DNA of 64,000 bases from Nocardioides alcanivorans (GTDB taxonomy: Bacteria > Actinomycetota > Actinomycetes > Propionibacteriales > Nocardioidaceae). How positions within the stretch are numbered: position 1 is the stretch's first letter; each line of letters begins with the position of its first letter. Both the position numbers and the translations under genes were made by a program. The notes under the pieces were generated by a model. It was not told the DNA's origin. It saw nothing but the letters and a program-made list of their open reading frames with translations, and did not search any database. Below, piece after piece: positions 51,395 through 59,943 of the stretch. The stretch covers positions 1 through 64,000 of the forward strand of contig NZ_JAKGRW010000056.1 of assembly GCF_021555175.1 (NCBI RefSeq), in the 5' to 3' direction.

Positions 51395-51448
51395 CGTCGG
51401 GTCCCGGAGTAGGCCGCGGATGACTGGCTCTATCGTGTCGTCACCTTC

Positions 51449-52324
51449 GTGCAGATGGGCGGGGTGCTCGTGCTGGCGGCGGGCATCGAGCCGGCCTTCG
51501 TCGACGACGACTTCACCGTGCTCGTGCTGGCGTACGTCGTCATGCGGGTCGCGATGGTCGCCCACTGGCTGCGCGCCTCGAGGTCGGCCGGTCAGGCACG
51601 GGTCGCGACCCTCACCTATGCCGGGGGCATCGCCGCGCTGCAGGTGCTCTGGCTGGGAATGCTCCTGCTCGACGGCACCGCGGGGACGGTGGCGTTGGTG
51701 GTGCTGATCGCCGCGGAGATCAGTGTGCCGGCGACGGCCGAGCGTCGTGGGCAGACGCCGTGGCACCCGCACCACATCACCGAGCGCTATGGCTGCTTCA
51801 CCCTGATCCTGCTGGGCGAGAGCTTGCTCGCCTCGTCGACCGCCATCATTGGGGCCCTGCATGCCGACGAAGACATGGCTGGCCTGATTGCCCTCGCCGT
51901 ACTCACTCTTGTGGTGACGGCTGCCCTGTGGTGGGTCTACTTCTGGCCGCCCCACCACGCCGCGATCGGGAGCATCTGGAACACGTTGCGCTACGGCTAC
52001 GGCCATTACTTCGTCTTCGCTGCCGCCGGGGCGTTCTCTGCTGGGGTCGAGGTCGAGATCGATGTGTTGACCCATCGCAGCGAGCTCTCCGAGGTGGCGG
52101 CGTCGTTCACGGTGACCGTCCCGATCGCGGTGTTCCTGCTCGGTGTCTGGGTGGTGGCGATCCGGAAGGTCGGTGACCGTCGGGTCGACCTGACAGTGCT
52201 GGCCGCGGCGGTGCTGGTGTTGCTCGACCCAGTCATTCCGGTGCCGTTCGCGATCACCGCTGCGGTCATGGCGGCCCTGGTCGTGGTGCTCGTGGTGCGG
52301 GAGCATCGAACTCCCGCGACCTGA
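51449..52324 (+). CDS. LtrA (low temperature requirement A) family protein, 5'-truncated
   Basis: A membrane protein of ~290 residues, where LtrA proteins usually have ~390-400. The fragment enters mid-domain (DDWLYRVVTFVQMGGVLVLAAGIEPAF from ~51416) and then follows the family: VVMRVAMVAHWLRASRS, WHPHHITERYGCFTLILLGESLLASS, and FVFAAAGAFSAGVEVEID. The N-terminal ~100 residues, including the FFDLVFVF signature, are missing; an in-frame TAG at 51410 and a long hairpin precede it. GTG 51449 could start translation. The loss is a deletion, not a simple base-call error. Confidence 0.8.
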   Translation: MQMGGVLVLAAGIEPAFVDDDFTVLVLAYVVMRVAMVAHWLRASRSAGQARVATLTYAGGIAALQVLWLGMLLLDGTAGTVALVVLIAAEISVPATAERRGQTPWHPHHITERYGCFTLILLGESLLASSTAIIGALHADEDMAGLIALAVLTLVVTAALWWVYFWPPHHAAIGSIWNTLRYGYGHYFVFAAAGAFSAGVEVEIDVLTHRSELSEVAASFTVTVPIAVFLLGVWVVAIRKVGDRRVDLTVLAAAVLVLLDPVIPVPFAITAAVMAALVVVLVVREHRTPAT

Positions 52325-52362
52325 TGTCACATCGGGCCACGGCCGATCGTCAACGAGGAAAG

Positions 52363-52379
52363 GCCGACGCAGCGTCGGC
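52363..52379. terminator. 17-bp palindromic hairpin
   Basis: GCCGACGC-A-GCGTCGGC, perfect 8-bp arms, 39 bp after the ltrA stop and directly upstream of the AAGGAGGAG of the next gene. It may terminate ltrA or hold the next leader. Confidence 0.45.
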
Positions 52380-52397
52380 TTGGAGAAGGAGGAGCAG

Positions 52398-52718
52398 ATG
52401 TTCAACAGCATGGTGATCCCGGTGACCGACCTCGACGTCGCCAAGGCCGTCTATGGTGCGCTGGCGGGCGAGCCGCACACGGACACGCCGTACTACGTCG
52501 GCTACAACGTCGACGGCTTCGAGATCGCACTCGCGCCCGGCGACGACAGCGTCGGCGTCCCCGTCCTGTATGCCGATGTGCCGGATCTCGACGCGGCACG
52601 CGAGAAGCTGATCGCGGCCGGCGCCACGGAGAAGCTGGCGCCGAAGCAGGTCGCCGCCGGTGTCCGCATCTGCGTGCTCGTCGACGCGGACGGAAACCTG
52701 ATCGGTATCCGCGGCTGA
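52398..52718 (+). CDS. VOC (glyoxalase-like) family protein
   Basis: A 106-residue single VOC module: FNSMVIPVTDLDVAKAVYGALAGEPHTDTPYYVGYNVDGFEIALAPGDD and LYADVPDLDAAREKLIAAGATEKLAPKQVAAGVRICVLVDADGNLIGI. The ending DADGNLIGI is the family's last strand. Dimerisation of such modules forms the active or ligand-binding site; substrates vary widely and none can be named. ATG 52398 follows GAAGGAGGAG, an excellent ribosome site. Confidence 0.85.
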   Translation: MFNSMVIPVTDLDVAKAVYGALAGEPHTDTPYYVGYNVDGFEIALAPGDDSVGVPVLYADVPDLDAAREKLIAAGATEKLAPKQVAAGVRICVLVDADGNLIGIRG

Positions 52719-52741
52719 ATCGAGGTGGGGAGGATGGCCGC

Positions 52742-52993
52742 GTGCCGTCCTCCTCGCCCCAGCCCGCCAACACGACCCGCACCCAGCGAGTGCCGTTGCC
52801 CTACAGCGCGATCCTGTTCGGTGCCCTGCTCGTGGTGGCGGGCCTGAGCATCGGCGGGTCCGGGGAGTCCGCGCGCTACGGCGCGGCCTTCGTCGTGTTC
52901 GGATCCGTGTTGTTGATGCTCGGGGTGATCGCCAAGGGCGTCGCCTGGGGCCTGGCGCTGCACCACCAGGACCAGTCGAGTCAGCGCAACTAG
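52742..52993 (+). CDS. Small hypothetical membrane protein
   Basis: An 83-residue protein with two predicted helices (PYSAILFGALLVVAGLSIGG and YGAAFVVFGSVLLMLGVIAKGVAWGLAL) and a Thr/Pro-rich N-terminus. No family recognised. GTG start, 24 bp after the VOC gene, so perhaps co-transcribed. Confidence 0.55.
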   Translation: MPSSSPQPANTTRTQRVPLPYSAILFGALLVVAGLSIGGSGESARYGAAFVVFGSVLLMLGVIAKGVAWGLALHHQDQSSQRN

Positions 52994-53064
52994 CAGCTCG
53001 AGTCAGCCAGCGCGGACAGTCGAGTCGGCACGAGTGGCGGGGGCTCAGGCACTAGCGTGCTCAC

Positions 53065-54234
53065 GTGCAGAGCAGTCGCAGTCAGCCGGTGACCGCCGGG
53101 ATCCTCACCGCACTCGTGGGGTTCACGAGTTCCTTTGCGGTGGTGCTGGCCGGGCTGACCGCAGTCGGCGCGACTCCAGCACAAGCCGCGAGCGGTCTCG
53201 CCGTGCTCTGCATCGCGCAGGCGCTGGGAATGCTGTGGTTGGTCCGTCGGCACCGGATTCCGCTCACCCTCGCCTGGTCGACGCCCGGGGCCGCGCTGCT
53301 GGCAGGCACCGGCATGGTCGACGGAGGTTGGCCGGCCGCGGTCGGCGCGTTCCTGGTGGTCGGTGTTCTCATCCTGCTCACCGGCATGTGGCCGGTGCTC
53401 GGCGACCTGATCGGCGCGATCCCCACGCCGATCGCACAGGCGATGCTGGCCGGCGTCCTCGTGCCGCTGTGCCTTGCGCCCGTCACCTCGCTCATCGACG
53501 AGCCTGCGTTGGTCGCTCCGGTGGTGCTCACCTGGTTGGCCCTCCTCCGGTTCGCCCCCAAGGCCGCGGTGCCGACTGCCTTCGCCGTCGCTCTGGTGGT
53601 CATCGGTGTCTGGGCATCCGGCCACGGTGGGATCGACGGGGGTTGGGTGCCGACGGTGAGCGGGACGGTCCCGCAGCTCAGTGTCGGCGCGGTGCTCGGC
53701 ATCGCCCTGCCCCTGTACGTCGTCACGATGGCCTCGCAGAACGTGCCAGGTGTCGCGGTGATGGCCAGCTACGGCTATCGGGTGCCGTGGCGCGAGACCA
53801 TGACCGTCACCGGACTCGGCACGTTGGGAGGCGCAGTGGCCGGTGGGCACGCGGTGAACCTGGCCGCGATCACGGCTGCGTTGGCGGCCAACCCCGAGGT
53901 CCATCCTGACCCGAAGCGTCGATGGATCGCCGCCGAGACCGCAGCTTGGGCCTACCTGGTGCTGGCGTTGCTCTCCGTGGCGTTGATCAGCCTGGCGACC
54001 TCCGCGCCGGCCGGCCTGATCGAGACCGTGGCTGGTCTGGCACTGCTCGGCACGCTTGGTGCCAGCCTGGCCGGTGCAACGTCCGCGGCCGAGGGGCGCG
54101 AGGCTGCCGTGGTCGCCTTCCTCGTCGCGGCGAGCGGGGTCACGGTGCTCGGCATCGGCGCGGCCTTCTGGGGATTGGTGGCCGGTCTGGTCACGCACCT
54201 GGTGCTGCGTCGGCCCTCCGCGGCAGTCACTTGA
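53065..54234 (+). CDS. BenE family (benzoate:H+ symporter-like) transporter
   Basis: A 389-residue membrane protein with about 12 helices. LTALVGFTSSFAVVLAGLTAVGATPAQAASGL, IPLTLAWSTPGAALLAGTG and GAIPTPIAQAMLAGVLVPLCLAPV are the BenE features; VVTMASQNVPGVAVMASYGYRVP carries the family's ASQNxPG motif. It should import benzoate or another aromatic acid by proton symport. No ring-cleavage gene is adjacent, but the meta-cleavage aldolase pair lies 0.6 kb downstream. GTG start. Confidence 0.9.
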   Translation: MQSSRSQPVTAGILTALVGFTSSFAVVLAGLTAVGATPAQAASGLAVLCIAQALGMLWLVRRHRIPLTLAWSTPGAALLAGTGMVDGGWPAAVGAFLVVGVLILLTGMWPVLGDLIGAIPTPIAQAMLAGVLVPLCLAPVTSLIDEPALVAPVVLTWLALLRFAPKAAVPTAFAVALVVIGVWASGHGGIDGGWVPTVSGTVPQLSVGAVLGIALPLYVVTMASQNVPGVAVMASYGYRVPWRETMTVTGLGTLGGAVAGGHAVNLAAITAALAANPEVHPDPKRRWIAAETAAWAYLVLALLSVALISLATSAPAGLIETVAGLALLGTLGASLAGATSAAEGREAAVVAFLVAASGVTVLGIGAAFWGLVAGLVTHLVLRRPSAAVT

Positions 54235-54390
54235 CGCGCATTCGCTGAACGGGGGCACGTGAACCCTCGCAGCAGGAGACTGCCGGATCCGCTGCGGAAG
54301 CATCGCAGGTGAACCGGATCGGTCGAGCGCTCCCGGCGCACCGGCCGGGGCGAGCCGCGGGGCGGCGCGGGGTCTGCGACGATCATCACC

Positions 54391-54726
54391 ATGACCGTCA
54401 CGAAGTCGCTGCTGCTCTTCGGCCTGGCCGCGCTGGCCGAGATCGGTGGTGCCTGGCTGGTCTGGCAGGGCGTGCGCGAACACCGGGGTTGGCTCTGGAT
54501 CGGCGCCGGCGTGCTGGCCCTCGGTGCCTACGGATTCGTGGCCACGCTCCAACCGGACGCCCACTTCGGACGCATCCTGGCGGCGTACGGCGGTGTCTTC
54601 GTCGCGGGCTCGCTGGCGTGGGGAATGGTCGCGGACGGGTTCCGGCCCGACCGCTGGGACATCGCCGGCGCGCTGGTGTGCCTGGTCGGGGTCGCGATGA
54701 TCATGTATGCCCCGCGGGACATCTGA
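54391..54726 (+). CDS. YnfA/UPF0060 family membrane protein
   Basis: A 111-residue four-helix membrane protein: SLLLFGLAALAEIGGAWLVWQGVREHRGWLWIGAGVLALGAYGFVATLQPDAHFGRILAAYGGVFVAGSLAWGMVADGFRPDRWDIAGALVCLVGVAMIMYAPR. This is the full UPF0060 pattern (AExGGaYLVW..., GRVyAAYGGvFi). It resembles small multidrug-type transporters; function unknown. The 54235-54390 gap holds nothing recognised. Confidence 0.93.
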   Translation: MTVTKSLLLFGLAALAEIGGAWLVWQGVREHRGWLWIGAGVLALGAYGFVATLQPDAHFGRILAAYGGVFVAGSLAWGMVADGFRPDRWDIAGALVCLVGVAMIMYAPRDI

Positions 54727-54743
54727 GACGTGATCGGTCGGCG

Positions 54744-54777
54744 CCCCTGCTGCCCTCCGACGTGAGGACAGCAGGGG
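54744..54777. terminator. Hairpin between convergent genes
   Basis: CCCCTGCTGCCCTC (54744-54757) pairs with GAGGACAGCAGGGG (54764-54777) with one mismatch and a six-base loop. It lies between the YnfA gene and the convergent aldolase gene, a likely two-way terminator. Confidence 0.65.
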
Positions 54778-54807
54778 AGCGACCACCGGTCGTGGTGCCC
54801 GGAGGGG

Positions 54808-55821
54808 TCAGCCCTTCGCGGCGACCAGGTCGAGCGCGATGTCGACGATCATGTCTTCCTGACCGCCGACGAGGCGGCGGGCGCCGCACTCGGTGAGGAT
54901 GTCGCGCACGTCGAGGCCGTAGCGCTCGGCGGCGGTCTCCGCGTGCCGGAGGAACGACGAGTAGACGCCGGCGTAGCCGAGGGTGAGCGTCTCGCGGTCG
55001 ACCCGCACCGGTCGGTCCTGCAGCGGGCGGACGATGTCGTCGGCCGCGTCCTGGAGGGCGAAGAGGTCGCAGCCGTGCTTGAAGTCCGACAGGTCGGCGA
55101 CGGCGATGAAGGCCTCGAGCGGGCAGTTGCCCGCGCCGGCGCCGTGACCGGCGAGCGAGGCGTCGACGCGGAACACGCCGTTCTCCACGGCCACCACGGA
55201 GTTGGCCACCGACAGCGAGAGGTTCTCGTGCGCGTGGATGCCGATCTCGGTGCCCTCATCGAGCACGTCGCGGTAGGCCTGCACGCGGGCGGCGACGTCG
55301 TTCATCGTCAAGCGGCCACCGGAGTCGGTGACGTAGACGCAGTGGGCGCCGTACGACTCCATGAGCTTCGCCTGCTCCGCCAGCTTCTCCGGCGGCGCCA
55401 TGTGGGAGAGCATGAGGAAACCGGAGACGTCCATGCCGATCTCGCGGGCCGCCTGGATGTGCTGAGCGGAGACGTCGGCCTCGGTGCAGTGCGTGGCGAT
55501 GCGCACGGAGCGGACGCCGAGGTCCCAAGCCCGCTTGAGCTCATGGACGGTGCCGACGCCGGGCAGCAGCAGGGTCGTGAGGCGGGCACTGGTGATCGCC
55601 TCGGCCGCAGCCTCCAGCCACTCCCAGTCGCTGTGCGAGCCGGGGCCGTAGTTGACCGAACCACCAGCGAGGCCATCGCCGTGTGCGACCTCGATCGCGT
55701 CGACGCCGGCGGCGTCGAGCGCCCGCACGATCTCGCCGACCTTCTCGGGAGTGATCCGGTGGCGGACGGCGTGCATGCCGTCGCGCAGGGTGACGTCCTG
55801 GACGAAGATCGGGGTGCTCAT
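54808..55821 (-). CDS. 4-hydroxy-2-oxovalerate aldolase
   Basis: A 337-residue DmpG/BphI/HsaF-type aldolase. It cleaves 4-hydroxy-2-oxoacids to pyruvate and an aldehyde. VQDVTLRDGMHAVRHR holds the catalytic Arg-Asp (RDG) and His20-type residue; EIGIHAHENLSLSVANSVVAVENG the two His metal ligands; VDASLAGHGAGAGNCPLEAFIAV the conserved loop; and the C-terminal domain interacts with the dehydrogenase. Its start overlaps the acetaldehyde dehydrogenase stop by 4 bp, as usual for this channelling complex. No hydratase gene is adjacent. Confidence 0.96.
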   Translation of the reverse strand: MSTPIFVQDVTLRDGMHAVRHRITPEKVGEIVRALDAAGVDAIEVAHGDGLAGGSVNYGPGSHSDWEWLEAAAEAITSARLTTLLLPGVGTVHELKRAWDLGVRSVRIATHCTEADVSAQHIQAAREIGMDVSGFLMLSHMAPPEKLAEQAKLMESYGAHCVYVTDSGGRLTMNDVAARVQAYRDVLDEGTEIGIHAHENLSLSVANSVVAVENGVFRVDASLAGHGAGAGNCPLEAFIAVADLSDFKHGCDLFALQDAADDIVRPLQDRPVRVDRETLTLGYAGVYSSFLRHAETAAERYGLDVRDILTECGARRLVGGQEDMIVDIALDLVAAKG

Positions 55822-56771
55822 GCGGTGGCCGCCTTCCGTGCTGCGATGCGTTCGGCGACCTGCAGGCCGGCCGAGGTCATGATGTCGAGGTTGCCGGCGT
55901 AGGCCGGGAGGTAGTGCGCAGCGCCCTCGACCTCGAGGAACGCCGACACCTGGTGGCTGGGGCGCCGACCGTCGGTGAGCGTGTGCACCGGCTGGTCCGC
56001 GGGGATCGCGTTGATCTGCACCTGCTGCTTGAGGCGGTAGCCCGGGACGTAGGCCGCGACGTCGCCGACCATCTTCTCAATGGAGGCGCGGATCTCGTCG
56101 TGCATCGACTCGTCGGGGGCGTCGACCAGGCAGAAGACCGTGTCGCGCATGATCAGCGGCGGCTCGGCCGGGTTGAGGATGATGATCGCCTTGCCGCGCT
56201 CGGCACCGCCGACCTCGACGATGGCGGCCGAGGTGGTCTCGGTGAACTCGTCGATGTTGGCGCGGGTGCCGGGTCCGGCGGACTTCGAGGAGATCGAGGC
56301 AACGATCTCGGCGTAGGCCACCGGAACGACGCGGGAGACGGCGTTGACGATCGGGATGGTCGCCTGGCCACCACAGGTGACCATGTTGACGTTGGGCGCG
56401 TCCAGGTGGTCGTCGAGGTTGACCGCGGGCACGACGTACGGGCCGATCGCCGCGGGCGTCAGGTCGATGAGCCGCTTGCCGAGCGGGGTCAGCTTGCCGG
56501 CGTTGTGCACGTGGGCCTTGGCGGAGGTGGCGTCGAAGATGATCTCGATGTCGTCGAAGCCCTCCAGCGCCATCAGGCCGTCCACGCCCTCGGCGGTGGT
56601 GGCGAAGCCGAAGCGCTTCGCGCGGGCCAGCCCGTCGGAGTTGGGGTCGATGCCGACCATCGCTCCCATCTCGAGGTGCTCGCTGGTGCGCATCACCTTG
56701 ATCATCAGGTCGGTTCCGATGTTGCCGGACCCGATGATCGCCACCTTGGTCTTCCCGGTCGTCTCGCTCAT
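55818..56771 (-). CDS. Acetaldehyde dehydrogenase (acetylating)
   Basis: A 317-residue DmpF/BphJ/HsaG-type enzyme that oxidises the aldehyde passed from the aldolase to acyl-CoA using NAD and CoA. KVAIIGSGNIGTDLMIKVMR is the Rossmann NAD site; VNMVTCGGQATIPIVNAV contains the catalytic Cys; AGPGTRANIDEFTETTSAAI and LPAYAGNLDIMTSAG are conserved. ATG 56769-56771 starts the family sequence; the open frame to 57014 is only an extension. Divergent from an IclR gene 64 bp away, its probable regulator. Confidence 0.96.
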   Translation of the reverse strand: MSETTGKTKVAIIGSGNIGTDLMIKVMRTSEHLEMGAMVGIDPNSDGLARAKRFGFATTAEGVDGLMALEGFDDIEIIFDATSAKAHVHNAGKLTPLGKRLIDLTPAAIGPYVVPAVNLDDHLDAPNVNMVTCGGQATIPIVNAVSRVVPVAYAEIVASISSKSAGPGTRANIDEFTETTSAAIVEVGGAERGKAIIILNPAEPPLIMRDTVFCLVDAPDESMHDEIRASIEKMVGDVAAYVPGYRLKQQVQINAIPADQPVHTLTDGRRPSHQVSAFLEVEGAAHYLPAYAGNLDIMTSAGLQVAERIAARKAATA

Positions 56772-56835
56772 GGTGCAACTGTCCGTCGCAGGGGTGGCCG
56801 GGGACCATCGGCGCGTTCCGCTCAGCGGTACGCTG

Positions 56836-57600
56836 ATGCCTGTGGCAGACGAGGTGACGGACACGGCGGTCGGCAAGGCCGTCGCGATCCTCCGTGCCTT
56901 CCGTGTCGATGACCGGTTGTTGCCATTGGCCGAGCTCGTGCGCAGGACCGAGCTGCCGAAGGGCACGGTGCACCGCGTTGCTGCCGAGCTGGTGCGCCAC
57001 CGGCTGCTCGACAAGACCGAGCACGGCTACCGGTTGGCCGGTGGGCTCTTCGAGCTCGGCATGCGCGCCGCCACCGAGCGCACCTTGCTGGAGGTGGCCA
57101 TGCCGTTCCTCCAGGATCTCTACGAGCGCACCCACGAGACCGTCCACCTCGGTCTCCAGGAGGGCACGGAGGTCGTCTACGTGGCCAAGATCGGTGGCCA
57201 TCGCCAGGCTCGCAGCCCGTCGCGCACCGGTGGTCGGATGCCCATGCACTGCACCGCGATCGGCAAGGCGCTGCTCGCCCACGCGAGTCCCGACGTACGA
57301 CGCAGCGTGCTGACCGCGCCGCTCGTACGGCGTACTCCCCACACCGTCGTCGCGCCGGGGCTGCTCGAGCAGCAGCTGGACCGGGTGCTCGAGGCTGGGG
57401 TCGCCTTCGAGCGTGAGGAATCGACGCCCGGCCTGCTGTGCGTCGCCGCCCCGATCCTCGAGGAGGACGGTCGTACCGCGATCGCCGCAATCAGTGTCAC
57501 CGGCCCCGTCGGCCGCTTCCGCCCCGAGGCCCACATCTCCGAACTGCGTGCCGCCGCTGCCGCCCTGGGCAACACTCTCGCCCGCCGCCACGGCCGCTGA
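56836..57600 (+). CDS. IclR family transcriptional regulator
   Basis: A 254-residue regulator. The winged helix is VGKAVAILRAFRVDDRLLPLAELVRRTELPKGTVHRVAAELVRHRLLDKTEHGYRLAGGLFELG; the effector domain has AMPFLQDLYERTHETVHLGLQEGTEVVYVAKIGGHRQARSPSRTGGRMPMHCTAIGKALLAH. It lies divergent from the aldolase/dehydrogenase operon, so sensing an aromatic-derived intermediate is plausible. ATG 56836 is chosen; GTG 56842 is possible. Confidence 0.92.
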   Translation: MPVADEVTDTAVGKAVAILRAFRVDDRLLPLAELVRRTELPKGTVHRVAAELVRHRLLDKTEHGYRLAGGLFELGMRAATERTLLEVAMPFLQDLYERTHETVHLGLQEGTEVVYVAKIGGHRQARSPSRTGGRMPMHCTAIGKALLAHASPDVRRSVLTAPLVRRTPHTVVAPGLLEQQLDRVLEAGVAFEREESTPGLLCVAAPILEEDGRTAIAAISVTGPVGRFRPEAHISELRAAAAALGNTLARRHGR

Positions 57601-57608
57601 TCTCGTTG

Positions 57609-57685
57609 AGCGCGGGGTAGTCCCGGACGAACTTGTAGTCGGCTGCCCGATTTGTCTACAAGTTTGTCCGGGACTACCCCGCGCT
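57609..57685. repeat. Very long hairpin: 30-bp arms, one mismatch
   Basis: Left arm 57609-57638 (starts AGCGCGGGGTAGTCCC), 17-base loop, right arm 57656-57685; one G/A mismatch at the arm's 21st base. It starts 8 bp after the IclR stop. Probably a terminator or a palindromic repeat element; it borders a gene remnant at 57689. Confidence 0.65.
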
Positions 57686-57688
57686 GGC

Positions 57689-57772
57689 AACTATGGGGTG
57701 ACGTCGAGCTTCTACCGGCCGATCAAGGACTACATCGCCGGCTTCGGCGTGATGACGGCGCGAATCGTCTGA
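57689..57772 (+). pseudogene. Unidentified C-terminal coding remnant
   Basis: A 27-codon stretch, including SSFYRPIKDYIAGFGVMTAR, ends at a TGA at 57770-57772. It reads like a genuine protein terminus, yet has no start and directly abuts the hairpin at 57656-57685. The family is not recognised. Confidence 0.35.
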
Positions 57773-57811
57773 TCTTCGGGGCCTGCTTGCGCTTGCGGAA
57801 CCGGGGTTTCT

Positions 57812-57828
57812 TTAGGTTAGCCTTACCT
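57812..57828 (+). promoter_or_regulatory. IdeR/DtxR-type iron box
   Basis: TTAGGTTAGCCTTACCT, which matches the DtxR/IdeR consensus (TTAGGTTAGSCTAACCTAA) at nearly every position of the first 17. It is 32-48 bp before the ATG of the siderophore importer operon, so iron-loaded IdeR should repress it. Confidence 0.88.
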
Positions 57829-57859
57829 GTTGGCTTTCCTCGGAGACAAGGGTTCCTGC

Positions 57860-58888
57860 ATGTCCGTGAGTGCCCCGGCGGCCCCGCTGGTGGCGTCGGC
57901 ACACCGGCGTCCGGTGCCGATCGCGATCGCCTTGTGCGTCGCTCTCGCGGGGGCGGTGGTGCTCAGCCTGATGGTCGGTGCCCGGGCGCTCAGCCCGGGG
58001 AAGTGCTCCGCGAGCTCTTCGTGCCGACGGAGGGAGGTGCACGACATCGTGCTCGGCCTCCGGCTCGACCGCACGATCATCGCGGTCGTCGTCGGCGCCG
58101 CGCTCGGCGGCGCGGGTGCGCTGATGCAGGCGCTCACCCGCAACCCGCTTGCCGACCCCGGACTGCTCGGCGTCAACGCCGGCGCTGCCGCGGCAGTCGT
58201 CGCCGGCATCGCCTTCTTCGACGTCACCGCCCCCGAGATGCAGATCTGGTGGGCCTTCGTCGGAGCTGCGTTGGCCTCCGTCGCGGTGTATCTGCTCGGC
58301 AGTGGTGGACGCGCCGCCGCCACCCCGGTACGGCTCGCATTGGCGGGAGCGGCCCTCACCGCCGTCCTCACCGCGTTCATCAGCGGTGTCTCGCTGTCGA
58401 GTCAGGCCTCGTACGACGCGATGCGGTTCTGGTTCGTCGGTTCCGTCGTCGGCCGCGAGCTCTCGGTGCTGTGGCTGGCGCTCCCCTTCATCGTGGTCGG
58501 AGCCGTTGCGGCCCTCCTGGTCACCCCGGCCCTCAACGCGATGGCGCTGGGTGCGGACTCCGGGCGGGCCCTCGGCCTCAACATCGGTCGGCTCCGCCTC
58601 GTCACCGCGGTCGCGATCACGTTGCTCTGCGGTGCCGCGACCGCCGTTGCCGGTCCGATCGCCTTCCTCGGGCTGGTGCTGCCGCACGTGGCGCGACATC
58701 TCGTCGGGCCCGACCAACGCTGGGTGGTGCCGCTGTCGATGCTGATGGCCGCCACGCTGCTGGTGCTGGCCGACGTCGCTGGCCGCATCGTCACCGACGG
58801 TGAGGTCGCTGCCGGCATCATGTGCGCCCTCGTCGGGGCTCCCGTCTTCATCCTCCTCGTCCGCCGCCGTCGACTGGCGCACCTGTGA
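57860..58888 (+). CDS. FecCD-type siderophore ABC permease (contains a garbled segment)
   Basis: A 342-residue permease with about ten helices. LRLDRTIIAVVVGAALGGAGALMQALTRNPLADPGLLGVNAGAA is the FecCD signature region, and GPIAFLGLVLPHVARHLVGPDQRWVVPLSMLMAATLLVLADVAGR the C-terminal one. Between them the stretch GKCSASSSCRRRE (near bases 57997-58037) is out of frame relative to relatives: the neighbouring frame reads GEVLRELFVPTEG. One G missing at GGGG and two from GGG would produce exactly this while keeping the downstream frame. ATG 57860 is used. Imports ferric siderophore with the next three genes. Confidence 0.92.
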   Translation: MSVSAPAAPLVASAHRRPVPIAIALCVALAGAVVLSLMVGARALSPGKCSASSSCRRREVHDIVLGLRLDRTIIAVVVGAALGGAGALMQALTRNPLADPGLLGVNAGAAAAVVAGIAFFDVTAPEMQIWWAFVGAALASVAVYLLGSGGRAAATPVRLALAGAALTAVLTAFISGVSLSSQASYDAMRFWFVGSVVGRELSVLWLALPFIVVGAVAALLVTPALNAMALGADSGRALGLNIGRLRLVTAVAITLLCGAATAVAGPIAFLGLVLPHVARHLVGPDQRWVVPLSMLMAATLLVLADVAGRIVTDGEVAAGIMCALVGAPVFILLVRRRRLAHL

Positions 58889-59943
58889 CTGCCGCGACGG
58901 TCCCCGGACTCACCCGCTCCCGGCGCATCCGTGTCGGTGCCTGGAGCGGCGCCGTCTCCACGCGCGCCGTGCTCGTCTGCCTCGCACTGCTGGTGCTCTG
59001 TGCCGGTGCGGGCGTCGCGGCCCTGCTCCTCGGCGAGATCCAGATGGGCTTCCCGCGCCTCCTGCTCACCCTCCGCGGTGAGGGCACCTCCTTCGAGGAC
59101 TACCTGATCTGGGAGTCCCGCCTGCCGCGGGTGCTCGCGGCGGTCGTGGTGGGTACGGCGCTGGGCTGCTCGGGCGCGATCTTCCAGACCGTGGCCCGCA
59201 ACCCGCTCGGCTCGCCCGACATCATCGGCTTCGAAGTGGGTGCCGCGACCGGCGGCCTGGTCGCGTTGCTGGTCTTCGGCACCAGCTTCGCGGGTGCATC
59301 GATCGGCGCCGTCGTCGGCGGTCTGGTCACGGCGCTGGTGGTCTACACGCTGGCGCTGAGCAACGGCCTCGACGGACTGCGGCTGGTGCTCATCGGTGTC
59401 GGGGTCGGCGCGATGCTCCTGTCGATCAACTCGATGCTGATCGTCGAGGCCGACATCTATGCGGCCCAGGAGGCGGGCAACTGGCTGGTCGGGAGCCTGG
59501 CTGGCGCCGACTGGGACGATCTTGCGGTGCAGGCCTCCGCGGTCGGTGTGCTGGCGGTGCTGGCGCTGTGCCTGTCGCCGGCGCTCACTCTCAGCGAACT
59601 GTCCGACGACTCCGCCGCCGGGCTGGGGCAACGTACGTCGCTCGTGCGGCTGGGGGCCGTGGTGGTCGGAGTCCTCCTGAGCAGCCTTGCGGTCGCTGCC
59701 GCCGGACCGATCGCCTTCGTGGCGCTCACCGCGCCCCAGATCGCCCGCCGTCTGACGGGTTCCGGCGGGCCCAACCTCGTCGCGTCCGGAATCACCGGGG
59801 CCATGCTCCTGGTGCTTGCCGACCTCGCGGCTCGAGAACTCTTCCAGCCACGTCAGGTGCCGGTCGGTGTGGTCACCGGCCTGCTCGGCGGTGCCTTCCT
59901 GGCCTGGCTGCTGACCCGCGAATGGCGAAAGGGGCGCGCATGA
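58885..59943 (+). CDS. FecCD-type siderophore ABC permease, second subunit
   Basis: A 352-residue permease, ~10 helices: ESRLPRVLAAVVVGTALGCSGAIFQTVARNPLGSPDIIGFEVGAATGGLVALL (FecCD signature), GLDGLRLVLIGVGVGAMLLSINSML and GPIAFVALTAPQIARRLTGSGG. It forms a heterodimer with the previous permease. GTG 58885 overlaps the upstream stop by 4 bp, and its stop overlaps the ATPase start (ATGA). Confidence 0.94.
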   Translation: MTAATVPGLTRSRRIRVGAWSGAVSTRAVLVCLALLVLCAGAGVAALLLGEIQMGFPRLLLTLRGEGTSFEDYLIWESRLPRVLAAVVVGTALGCSGAIFQTVARNPLGSPDIIGFEVGAATGGLVALLVFGTSFAGASIGAVVGGLVTALVVYTLALSNGLDGLRLVLIGVGVGAMLLSINSMLIVEADIYAAQEAGNWLVGSLAGADWDDLAVQASAVGVLAVLALCLSPALTLSELSDDSAAGLGQRTSLVRLGAVVVGVLLSSLAVAAAGPIAFVALTAPQIARRLTGSGGPNLVASGITGAMLLVLADLAARELFQPRQVPVGVVTGLLGGAFLAWLLTREWRKGRA

